Of a stretch of 64,000 nt of DNA, positions 1 through 8,371 are shown one piece after another. The notes under the pieces were generated by a model that was given only the letters and a program-made list of their open reading frames with translations, searched no databases and was not told where the DNA came from. Each line of letters starts with the position of its first letter. Positions within the stretch are counted from its first letter, which is position 1. Origin of the DNA: Gemmatimonadaceae bacterium (GTDB lineage: Bacteria > Gemmatimonadota > Gemmatimonadetes > Gemmatimonadales > Gemmatimonadaceae); NCBI GenBank assembly GCA_011525845.1, contig WYBP01000013.1:62001-126000 (forward strand). The letters are read 5' to 3'. The position numbers were made by a program, and so were the translations under genes.

Positions 1-1158
1 CGCCGGCGCGATCTCGGCGGTCTCCTTCGCGCCCCCTCGCGCCGCGGGCGCGGCGGCGGCGGGCGCCGGAGCGCTCGCCCCCGCGGCGCTCGCGGCCGGT
101 GCCGCCTGCGCGGGCTTCGCGCTCGCCGCGGCACCCGCGCCGCCCTTCGCCGCACCCCCCGACTTCCGCTTGAGCGGCGTCGTCTCGAGCGTGGGGGCGG
201 TGCTCAGGTCCTCGAAGTCCGCGGTCGTCACGGGGATCGAGTCGCGGTCCACCGGCACCGTCGCCCGCGCCTCCTGCGAGCCGCGGTAGACGCGGTGTGC
301 CACCGACTCGGCCCCCGTCTCCGCGAGCCCGGGGCCGTCGAACCGCGCGGCGACGACCGTGATGTTGTCGGGGCCGCCCGCCTCGTTCGCGAGGTCGATC
401 AGCTTCTTGCACACGGACACGAGGTCGGGTTCCGACGTGACCACCTCGACGATCTCGTGCGCGCGCACCTGGCCGCTCAGGCCGTCGGAGCAGAGGATCA
501 GCACGTCGCCGCGCTTCACCTGCTGCGACGTGAGGTCCACGCGCACCACCGGCTCCGGTCCCAGCGCCTGGAGGATGATGTTGCGCCGCTCGGAGACCTC
601 GGCCTCCTCCTCCGTGAGCTCCCCCGCCTCGACCAGCTTCTGCATCAGCGACTGGTCCTTCGTGATGAGCGTCGCGACGCCGTCGCGCACGAGGTAGGCG
701 CGCGAGTCCCCCACCTGGCAGACGTAGAGCGTGTCGCCGAGGAACCCCGCGATGGTGGCGGTGGTCCCCATCCCGCGGTTCTCGGGATTGGAGGAGGCGT
801 AGTGGTGGATCTTCGTGTTGGCGACCTCGGTGGCCGCGCGCAGCGCGTGCGCGAAGATCTCCGGGTCGTGGTCGGACGAGGAGCGCCAGCGACGGTCGAC
901 CTCCGCGAGGATGATCTCCGTGGCCATCGCGCTCGCCACCTCACCGGCGGCCGCGCCCCCCATCCCATCGGCGACCATGAAGAGCGAGCCGCGGGGCCCC
1001 ACCCGGTGCGTGCGCACCTCCGGCTGGAGCGACGCGTTCATCGTCGTCAGGTCGGCGACGGCGAACGTGTCCTCGTTGTGCTCGCGCGTGCGTCCGACGT
1101 CGGTGCGCCCGAACACGTGCACGACGATCTCGCCCGAGGGTTTGGAGGATGCCGTCAC
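1..1158 (-). CDS. PP2C-family Ser/Thr protein phosphatase (3' end outside window)
   Basis: Cytoplasmic metal-dependent phosphatase expected to reverse phosphorylation by the kinase encoded just upstream. My minus-strand reading gives the Stp1/PrpC-type PP2C core over about residues 12-270: GRTDVGRTREHNED (metal-ligand Asp30), VADGMGG (Asp64), CSDGLSG (Asp225) and GGPDNITVV (Asp264). All four acidic metal ligands are present. After the core comes an Ala/Pro/Lys-rich tail of at least 115 residues that is still open at base 1, so the C-terminus is unknown. The start is a GTG at 1158. An in-frame TAA lies 42 bases upstream with no other start between, and no clear Shine-Dalgarno is visible. It is third in a minus-strand group, 98 bases after the kinase. 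The family call is secure; the substrates are inference. Confidence 0.9.
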   Translation of the reverse strand, partial: MTASSKPSGEIVVHVFGRTDVGRTREHNEDTFAVADLTTMNASLQPEVRTHRVGPRGSLFMVADGMGGAAAGEVASAMATEIILAEVDRRWRSSSDHDPEIFAHALRAATEVANTKIHHYASSNPENRGMGTTATIAGFLGDTLYVCQVGDSRAYLVRDGVATLITKDQSLMQKLVEAGELTEEEAEVSERRNIILQALGPEPVVRVDLTSQQVKRGDVLILCSDGLSGQVRAHEIVEVVTSEPDLVSVCKKLIDLANEAGGPDNITVVAARFDGPGLAETGAESVAHRVYRGSQEARATVPVDRDSIPVTTADFEDLSTAPTLETTPLKRKSGGAAKGGAGAAASAKPAQAAPAASAAGASAPAPAAAAPAARGGAKETAEIAPA

Positions 1159-1256
1159 GAGGTGCGGTGGAGTTTGAGGGTGGGGCGCTGGCTCATCTTA
1201 ACTGGGGCGTGGGTGAGGGCGCGAGCGGAAAGGCGTACGTGGGGGTGTGATGCACG

Positions 1257-3014
1257 TCACGGTCGGTCCCGGCACTCCGGCGTCGCGCGGACCATCGTCG
1301 CGATCTCCTTCCGGCTGGCGTCCGACGAGAGGGCGAGCACGCGCGACGCCACGGTGCAGGCACCGGCCACGTCCCCCATCGCCATCCGGGTCTCCATCTC
1401 GACGTACCACGATTCCGCGAGCAACGCGCCGTTGAGCGTGGGCCGGACGTCGGCCAGGTCGAGGAGGACGCGACGGTGCGCGGACTCCGTGGAAAGCGTG
1501 TCGTGCGCCACCTTGAGCCACGATTCGAGCCGGGCCGCGATGCTCGGCCCGCCACTCCCGACCGGCGGCGTCTGGGTACCCGTACGACCGCCGTCCGACG
1601 GAGGATTCGTCGTCCCATTCCCCGTCTGCTGCTGCGGCCGCGTCTGCAACGTCGTCCCCTTGGTCGCCGTCCCCGGATCGGTGTTCGGCGGCGTCACGGT
1701 CCCGGCTCTGGTGCCCGTGTCCGTCTGCACCTGCGCCCCACTCGTGTCCGTACCGGCGGGATTGGTCGCCGGTGCCGGCTCCTGGAAGTTCGGCAGCACG
1801 AACTTGAACACCACGAAGGTGATCGCCGCGATCCCGCCCACGCCGCCGAACACCGCGGGCATCGCACTCTTCTTCGGCGCGACGGCCCGCGGCGCGGCTG
1901 CCGCCGGCTGCTTCGGCGTCTTCGCCTCCATCGCGATCGTCGCGGCGCTGTTCCGGCTCACGCGCGTCGCCGGCATCGGCGTCGTCGCGCCACCGGCCGC
2001 GCGCGTGTTCCCCTGCGCGCCGATCACCATCGTCCCCGCCTCGGCCGCCGCCGTCACCGGCATCTCGGCGATCGCCGCGGCCAGGTCGCGCCCGAACTGC
2101 GCCGCGCTCGCGTACCGCTCGTCGGCGTCGCGCGCGAGCGCCTTGTCCATCGCCGCCTGCACCGCGTCCGGCCACGCCACCTCGGGACGCACCTCGGCCA
2201 GCGTCTTCGGCCGGTCGGTGAGGCGCATGATCATCGCCTCCTGCGCCGTCTCCCCGGGGAAGGGGAGCCCGCCCGTGAGCGCGTTGAACGCCACGAGCCC
2301 CAGCGAGTAGATGTCGGAGCGCCCGTCGAGCTTGTCCCCCGCGAGCTGCTCGGGGCTCATGTACTCTGGGGTGCCCACCACGAGCCCGGTCTTGGTCACC
2401 TTCTGCGCGTCGCTCGAGCTCGCCTTGGCGATCCCGAAGTCCACCACCTTCACGAGGTCCGAGCCGTCGCGGTTCTTCGCGACCATGATGTTGTCGGGCT
2501 TCAGGTCGCGGTGCACGATCCCCGCGTCGTGCGCCACCTGGAGCGCGTCGGCCGTCTGGTGGATGATGCTCGCCGCGCGCGGCGCCGGGAGCGCCCCCGC
2601 CTTCTCGATCAGCGAGGTGAGCGACGACCCCTCGATGAACTCCATCGCGAGGTAGATCATCCCCTCCGGCGTCTCGCCGAAGTCGTAGATGCCGCAGATG
2701 TTCGGGTGGCTCAGCCGCGACGCGTTCGACGCCTCGCGGTTGAACCGGGCGATTGCGTCCGGGTCGGTGTTCATCCCCGGGTTCATCACCTTGAGGGCGC
2801 TCTTCCGCCCCATCTTCACGTGCTCGGCGAGGTAGACGGTGCCCATCCCCCCCTCGCCCAGCTTCTTCAGGATGTGGTAGCGGTCCGCGATGATGGAGCC
2901 GAGGAGGTCCGCCTGTGCGTTCGCCGAACGGAGCGCCGTGCCGTCACGCGGACAGAATCGCTCGCTCAGCGGGTATTCGGTGCCGCAGGTCGGACAGAGC
3001 TTCTGGTCGCTCAC
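1257..3014 (-). CDS. Hanks-type Ser/Thr protein kinase with N-terminal zinc ribbon and C-terminal extracytoplasmic domain
   Basis: PknB-like transmembrane kinase of 585 residues. A half zinc ribbon (CPTC at 7-10, Cys21) precedes the kinase domain at about 46-310. That domain has the glycine loop GEGGMG (53-58), catalytic Lys75, HRDLKPDN (Asp170), DFG (192-194) and the TPEYMSPEQ activation segment. One membrane helix follows at about 384-406, then a Thr/Pro/Gly-rich linker and a roughly 90-residue predicted extracytoplasmic domain with no PASTA repeat. The GTG start overlaps the stop of the FHA gene by four bases (GTGA), so the two are probably translationally coupled. Known family role: cytoplasmic phosphorylation of Ser/Thr targets, often FHA proteins. 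The ligand of the outer domain cannot be read from the sequence. Confidence 0.93.
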   Translation of the reverse strand: MSDQKLCPTCGTEYPLSERFCPRDGTALRSANAQADLLGSIIADRYHILKKLGEGGMGTVYLAEHVKMGRKSALKVMNPGMNTDPDAIARFNREASNASRLSHPNICGIYDFGETPEGMIYLAMEFIEGSSLTSLIEKAGALPAPRAASIIHQTADALQVAHDAGIVHRDLKPDNIMVAKNRDGSDLVKVVDFGIAKASSSDAQKVTKTGLVVGTPEYMSPEQLAGDKLDGRSDIYSLGLVAFNALTGGLPFPGETAQEAMIMRLTDRPKTLAEVRPEVAWPDAVQAAMDKALARDADERYASAAQFGRDLAAAIAEMPVTAAAEAGTMVIGAQGNTRAAGGATTPMPATRVSRNSAATIAMEAKTPKQPAAAAPRAVAPKKSAMPAVFGGVGGIAAITFVVFKFVLPNFQEPAPATNPAGTDTSGAQVQTDTGTRAGTVTPPNTDPGTATKGTTLQTRPQQQTGNGTTNPPSDGGRTGTQTPPVGSGGPSIAARLESWLKVAHDTLSTESAHRRVLLDLADVRPTLNGALLAESWYVEMETRMAMGDVAGACTVASRVLALSSDASRKEIATMVRATPECRDRP

Positions 3015-4147
3015 ACACTCTCCACTCGCAGGGTCTGGTCGCCGATCAGCACCCGCTGTCCCGGCTTCACGCGCCGCTCGCCGCGCACGGCGATGGCGAT
3101 CCCGTTCCGGCTCCCGAGGTCGATCACGATGAACTCGAGGTCCTCGCTCCGGATCTCGGCGTGGCGCCCGCTCATCGTCTTATCGTAGGGGAAGAGCCAA
3201 TCCCCTTCCGTGCGCCCGATCACCACCGTGCGCGCGGGCGAGAGGTGGCACGAGTCCCGGGCGCTCGCGTCGGCCCGGAGCTGCTGCATCACCGCGATGT
3301 CCGCGCTCGGGGTGGACGATCCGAGGCGCCTCGTGGCATCAGCCTCCGGCGGATGGGGGCCGGGATAGCCGAGCCGCCGGAAGCGCAGGAGCTGGGATCC
3401 CACGAGCACCGTGTCCCCGTCCTGCAGCTTGTACGGCGCGTCGGTGAAGAGCCAGGTGCCGTTGCGCGACCCCAGGTCGCGCACGAAGATCTGCCCGTCG
3501 CGGAGCGAGAGCTGCGCGTGCACCGGGCTCATGTACGCGTCGTCCGGGAAGCGGAGCTCGCCGTCCGCCCGTCCCACCGTCACCTCCGGCCCGGAGAGCG
3601 TCTCGGTGCGCGTGACCGCACCGGTGACGTCGAGGATCGCGATCTTGGGTCCGCTCGCCGTGGCCGCCGCGCTGAACACCGCGGTGCCGGCCGCCGGCGT
3701 CGGCGGGGCGGCGGTCATCGCCACGCGCGCGCCGCAGCGGGCGCAGAACACGTCCGTGCCCGGCGTGACCGGGTTGCCGCAGGACCCGCAGAGTGCGTGC
3801 GAGGTCTGCGGCGCCGGGTCGCCGAGCGCGACGCGCCCGCCGCACTTCGGGCAGAAGGGGAGCGAGGGGTCGATCGGCGTCTGGCAGTAGCGGCAGGGCG
3901 CCTTGCCTTTGGGCATCCGTGGGGCCTCCGGCGCCGCGGCCTCGGGCGCGTTCGAGCCGGTCTTCGACGACACGCGCGTGGCGGGAACGCCGAACTTCGC
4001 CACCGAGTCCATGTGGCGCATCCCGCCCACCGTGTCATCCATCGCGGCGCCCGCCCGGCTGGGAGAGCCGGCCACGGGCTTCCCGCAATCCACGCAGAAC
4101 TTCGAGGCGGGGTCGTTCGCGCAACCACAGAACGCGCAGTTGATCAA
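3011..4147 (-). CDS. Zinc-ribbon protein with two FHA domains
   Basis: A 378-residue cytoplasmic adaptor predicted to bind phosphothreonine. Three double-CxxC zinc ribbons lie in the N-terminal half (Cys4/7/18/21, then pairs at about 86-104 and 120-139). Two FHA domains follow. The first, about 165-260, contains GRADGE, SPVHA and DLGSRNGT. The second, about 290-378, contains GRTEGD, SGRHAE and DLGSRNG. The conserved Arg, Ser-x-x-His and Asn of FHA pockets are present in both. It is the first gene of the kinase/phosphatase operon. The start is TTG at 4147, directly before the first zinc-ribbon cysteine, so a later start would break that motif. It is a likely kinase substrate or scaffold by analogy with PknB/FHA pairs; partners are unknown. 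Confidence 0.9.
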   Translation of the reverse strand: MINCAFCGCANDPASKFCVDCGKPVAGSPSRAGAAMDDTVGGMRHMDSVAKFGVPATRVSSKTGSNAPEAAAPEAPRMPKGKAPCRYCQTPIDPSLPFCPKCGGRVALGDPAPQTSHALCGSCGNPVTPGTDVFCARCGARVAMTAAPPTPAAGTAVFSAAATASGPKIAILDVTGAVTRTETLSGPEVTVGRADGELRFPDDAYMSPVHAQLSLRDGQIFVRDLGSRNGTWLFTDAPYKLQDGDTVLVGSQLLRFRRLGYPGPHPPEADATRRLGSSTPSADIAVMQQLRADASARDSCHLSPARTVVIGRTEGDWLFPYDKTMSGRHAEIRSEDLEFIVIDLGSRNGIAIAVRGERRVKPGQRVLIGDQTLRVESV

Positions 4148-4178
4148 GGCGATTCGGGGTTCGGGGAGGGGCTGCGCG

Positions 4179-4184
4179 AATATA
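4179..4184 (-). promoter_or_regulatory. Possible -10 element of the FHA/kinase operon
   Basis: In the GC-rich gap between two divergent operons, the minus strand reads TATATT at this place, about 32 bases before the TTG start of the FHA gene. It is the only AT-rich hexamer nearby. I see no good -35 at the usual spacing, so this is a weak guess. Confidence 0.25.
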
Positions 4185-4262
4185 CGCCCACCGAGGGTAT
4201 GACGGGAGGCGCGGGATCACCCGCGGACACGCGGCCGGTGAGCGCTGGGCGCTGGGTCGTCC

Positions 4263-4278
4263 CCGGCCGCGCGGCCGG
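4263..4278. repeat. 16-base perfect palindrome in divergent intergenic region
   Basis: The 16 bases CCGGCCGCGCGGCCGG equal their own reverse complement. They sit between the divergent FHA operon and the metallopeptidase gene, 33 bases before the latter's start. The palindrome could be an operator half-site pair or simply a product of high GC content. There is no second copy in the window. Confidence 0.4.
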
Positions 4279-4310
4279 TGATGGCAGGGCGACGGATGCA
4301 GGAGGTGGCG

Positions 4311-7310
4311 ATGGGCGGTAGACTTCCCGCGATGCGGAAGTGGATCCGGAGTGCGCGCGGCCTCGGGCCGGCCCTTGGCGTGATGTGCGCCGCGACGCTC
4401 GCCCTCGCGTCCCTCGCGCGCGATGCCGGCGCGCAGGTGCGCCCCGACCTCCCCTGGCGCACCATCGGCACCGAGCACTTCCGCATCCACTTCACGCCGG
4501 AGCTCGAGGCCCTCGCCCGTCGCACCGCCTTCAACGCCGAGGCGGCGTGGACGGAGCTGGCGCGGGAACTCGTGCCGCCGCGGGGCGTGGTGGACATCGT
4601 CGTCGCGGACAACGTCGACTTCGCCAACGGTTACGCCTCCGCCTTCCCGAGCAACCGGATCGTGATCTACGCCCGGCCGCCGGTGGAGGAGCTCGCGCTC
4701 CGCAACCATCGCGACTGGAACCGGATGCTCCTGACGCACGAGCTCGTGCACGTCTTCCACCTGGACCGCGTGCGCGGGTGGTGGCGCCTGGCGCAGGGCG
4801 TGTTCGGGCGGGCGGCGCCCTTCTTCCCGAACACCTACGCCCCGAGCTGGATCATCGAGGGGCTCGCCGTGCACTACGAGACCCGGCTCGGCGACGACGG
4901 GGGGCGCCTCGCCGGCACCGAGTTCCGGTCGCACGTGCGCGCCGCGGCGCTCGAGGGGTCGCTCCCCGCGCTCGACGCGCTCTCCCTCGCACAGCCGCAC
5001 TTCCCGCGCGGGAACATGGCGTACCTCTATGGCGCCTTCGCCATCACGCACGACGAGCCTCGCGCGATGCGCACCTACGTGGAACGCGCGAGCGAGCGGG
5101 TGATCCCCTGGCGGCAGGACGCCAACGCGCGCGACGCCTTCGGCGCGAGCTTCACGCGGCGCTGGGCGGCCTGGCGGGACTCGGTCACGCGCGCGGAGTC
5201 CGGGGTCGCGGCGCTGGCGCGCGCCGACGTCGGCGCCGTGCGCACGCTCACGACGCACGGGTACACCGCGCGCTTCCCGCGCTTCGTCACCGACACCGAG
5301 CTGCTGTACGTGGCCGAGGAGGGGCGCCGGACCACCGGGCTCTACGCGCTCTCCCTCGACGGCGAGCGGCAGCGGCTGGGGCGTCGCACCGCGCTCGACG
5401 CCAACTCGCCGCTCGTGATCGGCGGGAGTGCCAGGCCCGGCACCGTGCAGGGGGAGCTGGACTACACCGATCCCTACTCGATCCGGTCGGACCTCACGCG
5501 CCGGGGTCCGCGGGCGACGCGCGGGGGCGCCGACCGCACGCGCGGCGCGCGGCTCTCGCACCCGGACGTGCACGCGCCCACCGGCCGGATCGTCGCGGTC
5601 CGCACGACTCCCGGCAGCACCGAGCTCGTGACGATGGACGCACTCGGCGCGCCGGTGCGGGTGCTCGCGCACGGGACGCTCAACGTGAACTGGAGCGACC
5701 CGCGCTGGTCGCGCGACGGCAGGCGCGTCGCCGCCGCCCGGTGGGAGGATGGCGGGCGCACGAGCATCGTGGTGCTCGACGCGGCGGGCACGGAGTTGCA
5801 GACCTTCGCCCCGAAGGGTCACCCCCTCGCGCTCGTCTCCTCGCCCGTCTGGGTGCCGGGGGACACGGCGATCCTCTTCGTGAGCGACCACGAGGGGCGG
5901 GCGATGATCTACCGGGGCGACGTGCGGAGCGGGGGCTACGCGCGCGTCTGGGCCACCGAGACCGCGCTCAACACCCCCGACGTCTCCCCGGACGGGAAGT
6001 TGATCACTGCCGTGGAGCTCCGCGGCGACGGCTACCATGTGGTCGCGCGTGCGATGCCGGGTGCGCTCCCGCTCACGCACGGCGACGTGCAGCCGGCCGC
6101 GCCACCGCGCGCGGAGGGTGCACGGAGCGACACGAGTGCCGCGGTGGCCCGCTACTCTCCGCTTCGCACCCTGCTCCCCCGCTGGTGGTTGCCGGTGGTG
6201 GCGAGCACCGACCCCGGCACGGCGCGCTTCGGGTTCGAGACCAGCGGGCGCGACGTGGTCGGCCGGCACGCGTACGCGGCCGCGGTCACGCTCGAACCCC
6301 GCCGCTCCGAGCTCACGGCGGATGTCGTGTACGAGTACGCGGGACTCGGCGTCCCGACCGTCGGTGCCTCACTCGCACAGGACTGGGCGCATGGCGTGGT
6401 GAGCGACACGTCGGGTGCGTTCGCCGGCTACATCGGGCGCTGGGACCGGTCGGTCTCGCTGAGCGCGACCTTCGCGCGGCCTCGGGCGCGGCGCTCGGTC
6501 GCACTGACGGTCGGCGGCGAGCTCGAGTCGTTCGGGTACCGCACCTATCCGGCCGATCTCCTGCCGCGCCTGGCGGGCGGTGCGCTGGTGGGGACCTTCG
6601 ACCGGCAGGCCGCCTTCGCGTCGCTGTCGTTGAGCACGCTTCAGCGTCCGGCGCTCGCGGTGTCGTCGGAGGACGGCATCGGGGTGGCCGTGACGCAGCG
6701 CCAGCGCTTCTCGGCGGGCGTGGCGGGCGAGGACGTCGCGGAGACCGTGGTGAGCGCCACACTCGCCAAGTCGCTCCCGGGGCCGGGGTACGCGCGGCAC
6801 GTGCTCGCGGCGCGCGGTGCGTACGGCATCACGAGCCACCGCGCGACCACCGGGTTCGGTGCGGGGGGGATCAGCGGCGGGTCGCTCGAGATCGTGCCGA
6901 CCGTGGTGATCGGCGACCAGCGGCGGACCTTCTTCGTGCGCGGCTTCGAGGGGAGTTCGCTGGTGGGGGTGCGCGCGGCCGCGGCGAGTGTCGAGTATCG
7001 GGCACCGCTCTCGCTCATCGGGCGCGGGGTACGGATGCTCCCGCTCTTCATGCAGAAGGCGTCGGTCACCGCCTTCGTGGACGGCGGCGGCGCGTGGTGC
7101 TCGTACCCCGTGACCGGTTCCTTCCTCTGCCAGTCCTCGCGGATCTCGCGCGCGACGCTCGCGTCGGTGGGGGGCGAGTTCTCGCTCGATGCCGCAGTGA
7201 ACTACGATTCGCCCTACCGCTTCCGGCTCGGCGTCGCGCGTCCCGTGCGCGGCGAGCGCTTCGCGGCGCGGGAGACGACCATCTACTTCACGCTCGGGAG
7301 CACCTTTTGA
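4311..7310 (+). CDS. Secreted metallopeptidase (HExxH) with TolB-like propeller and C-terminal beta-barrel
   Basis: A 999-residue exported protein. The start at 4311 is chosen because AGGAGG (4300-4305) sits five bases upstream. An N-terminal signal segment (MRKWIRSARGLG, hydrophobic core, then AGAQ) follows. A peptidase MA-like domain carries HELVH at about residue 143, with a second motif WIIEGLAVHYE about 40 residues later that supplies the third zinc ligand. The middle region (about 300-610) has WSRDGR and SPDGK repeats typical of TolB/PD40 propeller blades. The last 350 residues alternate short hydrophobic strands and end in a phenylalanine (YFTLGSTF), as outer-membrane barrels do. A cell-surface protease or processing enzyme is likely; the substrate is unknown. 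The stop overlaps the next start by four bases (TTGA). Confidence 0.82.
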   Translation: MGGRLPAMRKWIRSARGLGPALGVMCAATLALASLARDAGAQVRPDLPWRTIGTEHFRIHFTPELEALARRTAFNAEAAWTELARELVPPRGVVDIVVADNVDFANGYASAFPSNRIVIYARPPVEELALRNHRDWNRMLLTHELVHVFHLDRVRGWWRLAQGVFGRAAPFFPNTYAPSWIIEGLAVHYETRLGDDGGRLAGTEFRSHVRAAALEGSLPALDALSLAQPHFPRGNMAYLYGAFAITHDEPRAMRTYVERASERVIPWRQDANARDAFGASFTRRWAAWRDSVTRAESGVAALARADVGAVRTLTTHGYTARFPRFVTDTELLYVAEEGRRTTGLYALSLDGERQRLGRRTALDANSPLVIGGSARPGTVQGELDYTDPYSIRSDLTRRGPRATRGGADRTRGARLSHPDVHAPTGRIVAVRTTPGSTELVTMDALGAPVRVLAHGTLNVNWSDPRWSRDGRRVAAARWEDGGRTSIVVLDAAGTELQTFAPKGHPLALVSSPVWVPGDTAILFVSDHEGRAMIYRGDVRSGGYARVWATETALNTPDVSPDGKLITAVELRGDGYHVVARAMPGALPLTHGDVQPAAPPRAEGARSDTSAAVARYSPLRTLLPRWWLPVVASTDPGTARFGFETSGRDVVGRHAYAAAVTLEPRRSELTADVVYEYAGLGVPTVGASLAQDWAHGVVSDTSGAFAGYIGRWDRSVSLSATFARPRARRSVALTVGGELESFGYRTYPADLLPRLAGGALVGTFDRQAAFASLSLSTLQRPALAVSSEDGIGVAVTQRQRFSAGVAGEDVAETVVSATLAKSLPGPGYARHVLAARGAYGITSHRATTGFGAGGISGGSLEIVPTVVIGDQRRTFFVRGFEGSSLVGVRAAAASVEYRAPLSLIGRGVRMLPLFMQKASVTAFVDGGGAWCSYPVTGSFLCQSSRISRATLASVGGEFSLDAAVNYDSPYRFRLGVARPVRGERFAARETTIYFTLGSTF

Positions 7311-7807
7311 GCGCGCCGGAGCCACTCGCCACGCCGCGGATCGATCCCACGGCCTTCGTGCACCCGGCGGCGATCGTCGTCGGCGATGTCACGCTCGGCG
7401 CGCATGCGAGCGTCTGGCCGGGCGCGGTGCTGCGCGGGGACACCGACGCGATCAGGATCGGGGACGAGTCGAACGTCCAGGACGGCGCGGTGCTCCATTG
7501 CGATCCGGGGATGCCCTGCCTGATCGGGCGGCAGGTGACGATCGGCCACCGCGCGGTGGTGCATGGCGCGGAGGTGAAGGACGGCGCGTTGATCGGGATC
7601 GGGGCGATCGTGCTCAACCGCGCGGTGATCGGGGAGGGGGCGTTGATCGCCGCGGGGTCGGTGGTGGCGGAGGGGAAGGTGATCCCGCCGCACTCATTGG
7701 TGATGGGGGTGCCGGCTCGCGTGTTGCGGCCGCTCAGTGCGGAGCAGCGGGAGCGGGTGGCGCGGGGGTACAAGACGTACGTTGCGATGAAGGAGCGGTA
7801 CCGGTGA
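7307..7807 (+). CDS. Gamma-class carbonic anhydrase family protein (left-handed beta-helix)
   Basis: A 166-residue hexapeptide-repeat protein of the YrdA/PaaY/CaiE group. Repeats of the form (LIV)GxxxxI run through the protein (for example VVGDVTLGAHASVWPGAVLRG). The zinc-site histidines are visible in VLHCD and GHRAVVHG. The length matches the family (about 165-180). The likely reaction is reversible CO2 hydration, although many relatives have no proven activity. The only start in frame is a TTG that overlaps the stop of the barrel protein (TTGA, 7307-7310), so it is probably translated by coupling. No functional link between the two proteins is obvious. Confidence 0.88.
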   Translation: MSAPEPLATPRIDPTAFVHPAAIVVGDVTLGAHASVWPGAVLRGDTDAIRIGDESNVQDGAVLHCDPGMPCLIGRQVTIGHRAVVHGAEVKDGALIGIGAIVLNRAVIGEGALIAAGSVVAEGKVIPPHSLVMGVPARVLRPLSAEQRERVARGYKTYVAMKERYR

Positions 7808-7819
7808 GGGATGGATTTC

Positions 7820-7923
7820 CTGCAGATGTGGGATGGGAGATGGGAGGGGGCGGCCCTTTCGGGCCGCCCTATCCCCCACGCTGAGTTGCCTCACATCTCC
7901 CCTCTCCCACCTCACATCTGCAG
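7820..7923. repeat. Nested inverted repeat with inner terminator-like hairpin
   Basis: Eleven bases at 7820-7830 (CTGCAGATGTG) are perfectly repeated in inverse at 7913-7923. The match continues inward imperfectly through the GGGAGA-rich left arm and its pyrimidine-rich right partner. In the centre lies a perfect 9-bp stem with a TTTC loop (7848-7856 with 7861-7869, GGGCGGCCC). The inner hairpin begins 40 bases after the carbonic anhydrase stop and may serve as its terminator, but no U-tract follows. The outer arms look like a miniature repeat element; only one copy is in the window. Confidence 0.6.
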
Positions 7924-8371
7924 TGTCCTTTCGTTGCCTTCCTCGCACTGATGCCGTCGTTATTTCACCTCGCGCTTGCAAGCAAGGTTTGCGCTCTGCG
8001 GTGCGGATCGATACGTTCCACCCCCCGGGCGAAACCGTCCCGAAGGGTCGTTTGTGAAGAGAAGTGCTAAGTCGTTCGTTGGTAAACGTTTGCGTGCGTG
8101 CAGGATCGGCGGGCTGGCTGTCTTGTCGGTGTCGCGTGTGTGTGTCGTACAGGCGACAGTGACTGTGGCGTGGAAAAGACGACAGGCGCGACCGATTCGT
8201 GATTGATGGTATGTAACTCGTTCATCCGCAGAGGGTTGCAAGATGCTTGCGCGGCTTCACGAGCGCGGTAGACTTGACCCCCTCGACCCCTGGACCGAGC
8301 GGATTCTCCGCTGAGTTCCGCTCCGGCGCTGTTCCAGTTTGGCCAAATACCTTTCAGTTGGAGATGGTGAA
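7924..8371. other. Non-coding stretch upstream of nrdJ
   Basis: About 450 bases with no convincing gene; the base composition is visibly less GC-rich than in the flanking genes. Contents I can support are a possible promoter (8247-8274), a short hairpin in the expected leader (AGCGGA at 8298-8303 with TCCGCT at 8307-8312, loop TTC) and a GT-rich tract near 8130-8155. I looked for a cobalamin riboswitch box and for an NrdR palindrome and found neither convincingly. The length could hold a small RNA or leader, but nothing proves it. Confidence 0.5.
8247..8274 (+). promoter_or_regulatory. nrdJ: Possible sigma70-type promoter for nrdJ
   Basis: TTGCGC at 8247-8252 and TAGACT at 8269-8274 are separated by 16 bases. 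This would place the transcript start near 8281 and give a leader of about 90 bases. Both hexamers match consensus only in part. Confidence 0.3.

Noticed and set aside
7924-8371. Cobalamin riboswitch or NrdR box upstream of nrdJ
   Set aside because: I looked for the B12-box core and for an ACAC-AT-rich-GTGT palindrome. Only partial, poorly placed matches exist, and a B12-dependent enzyme is not the usual target of B12 repression.
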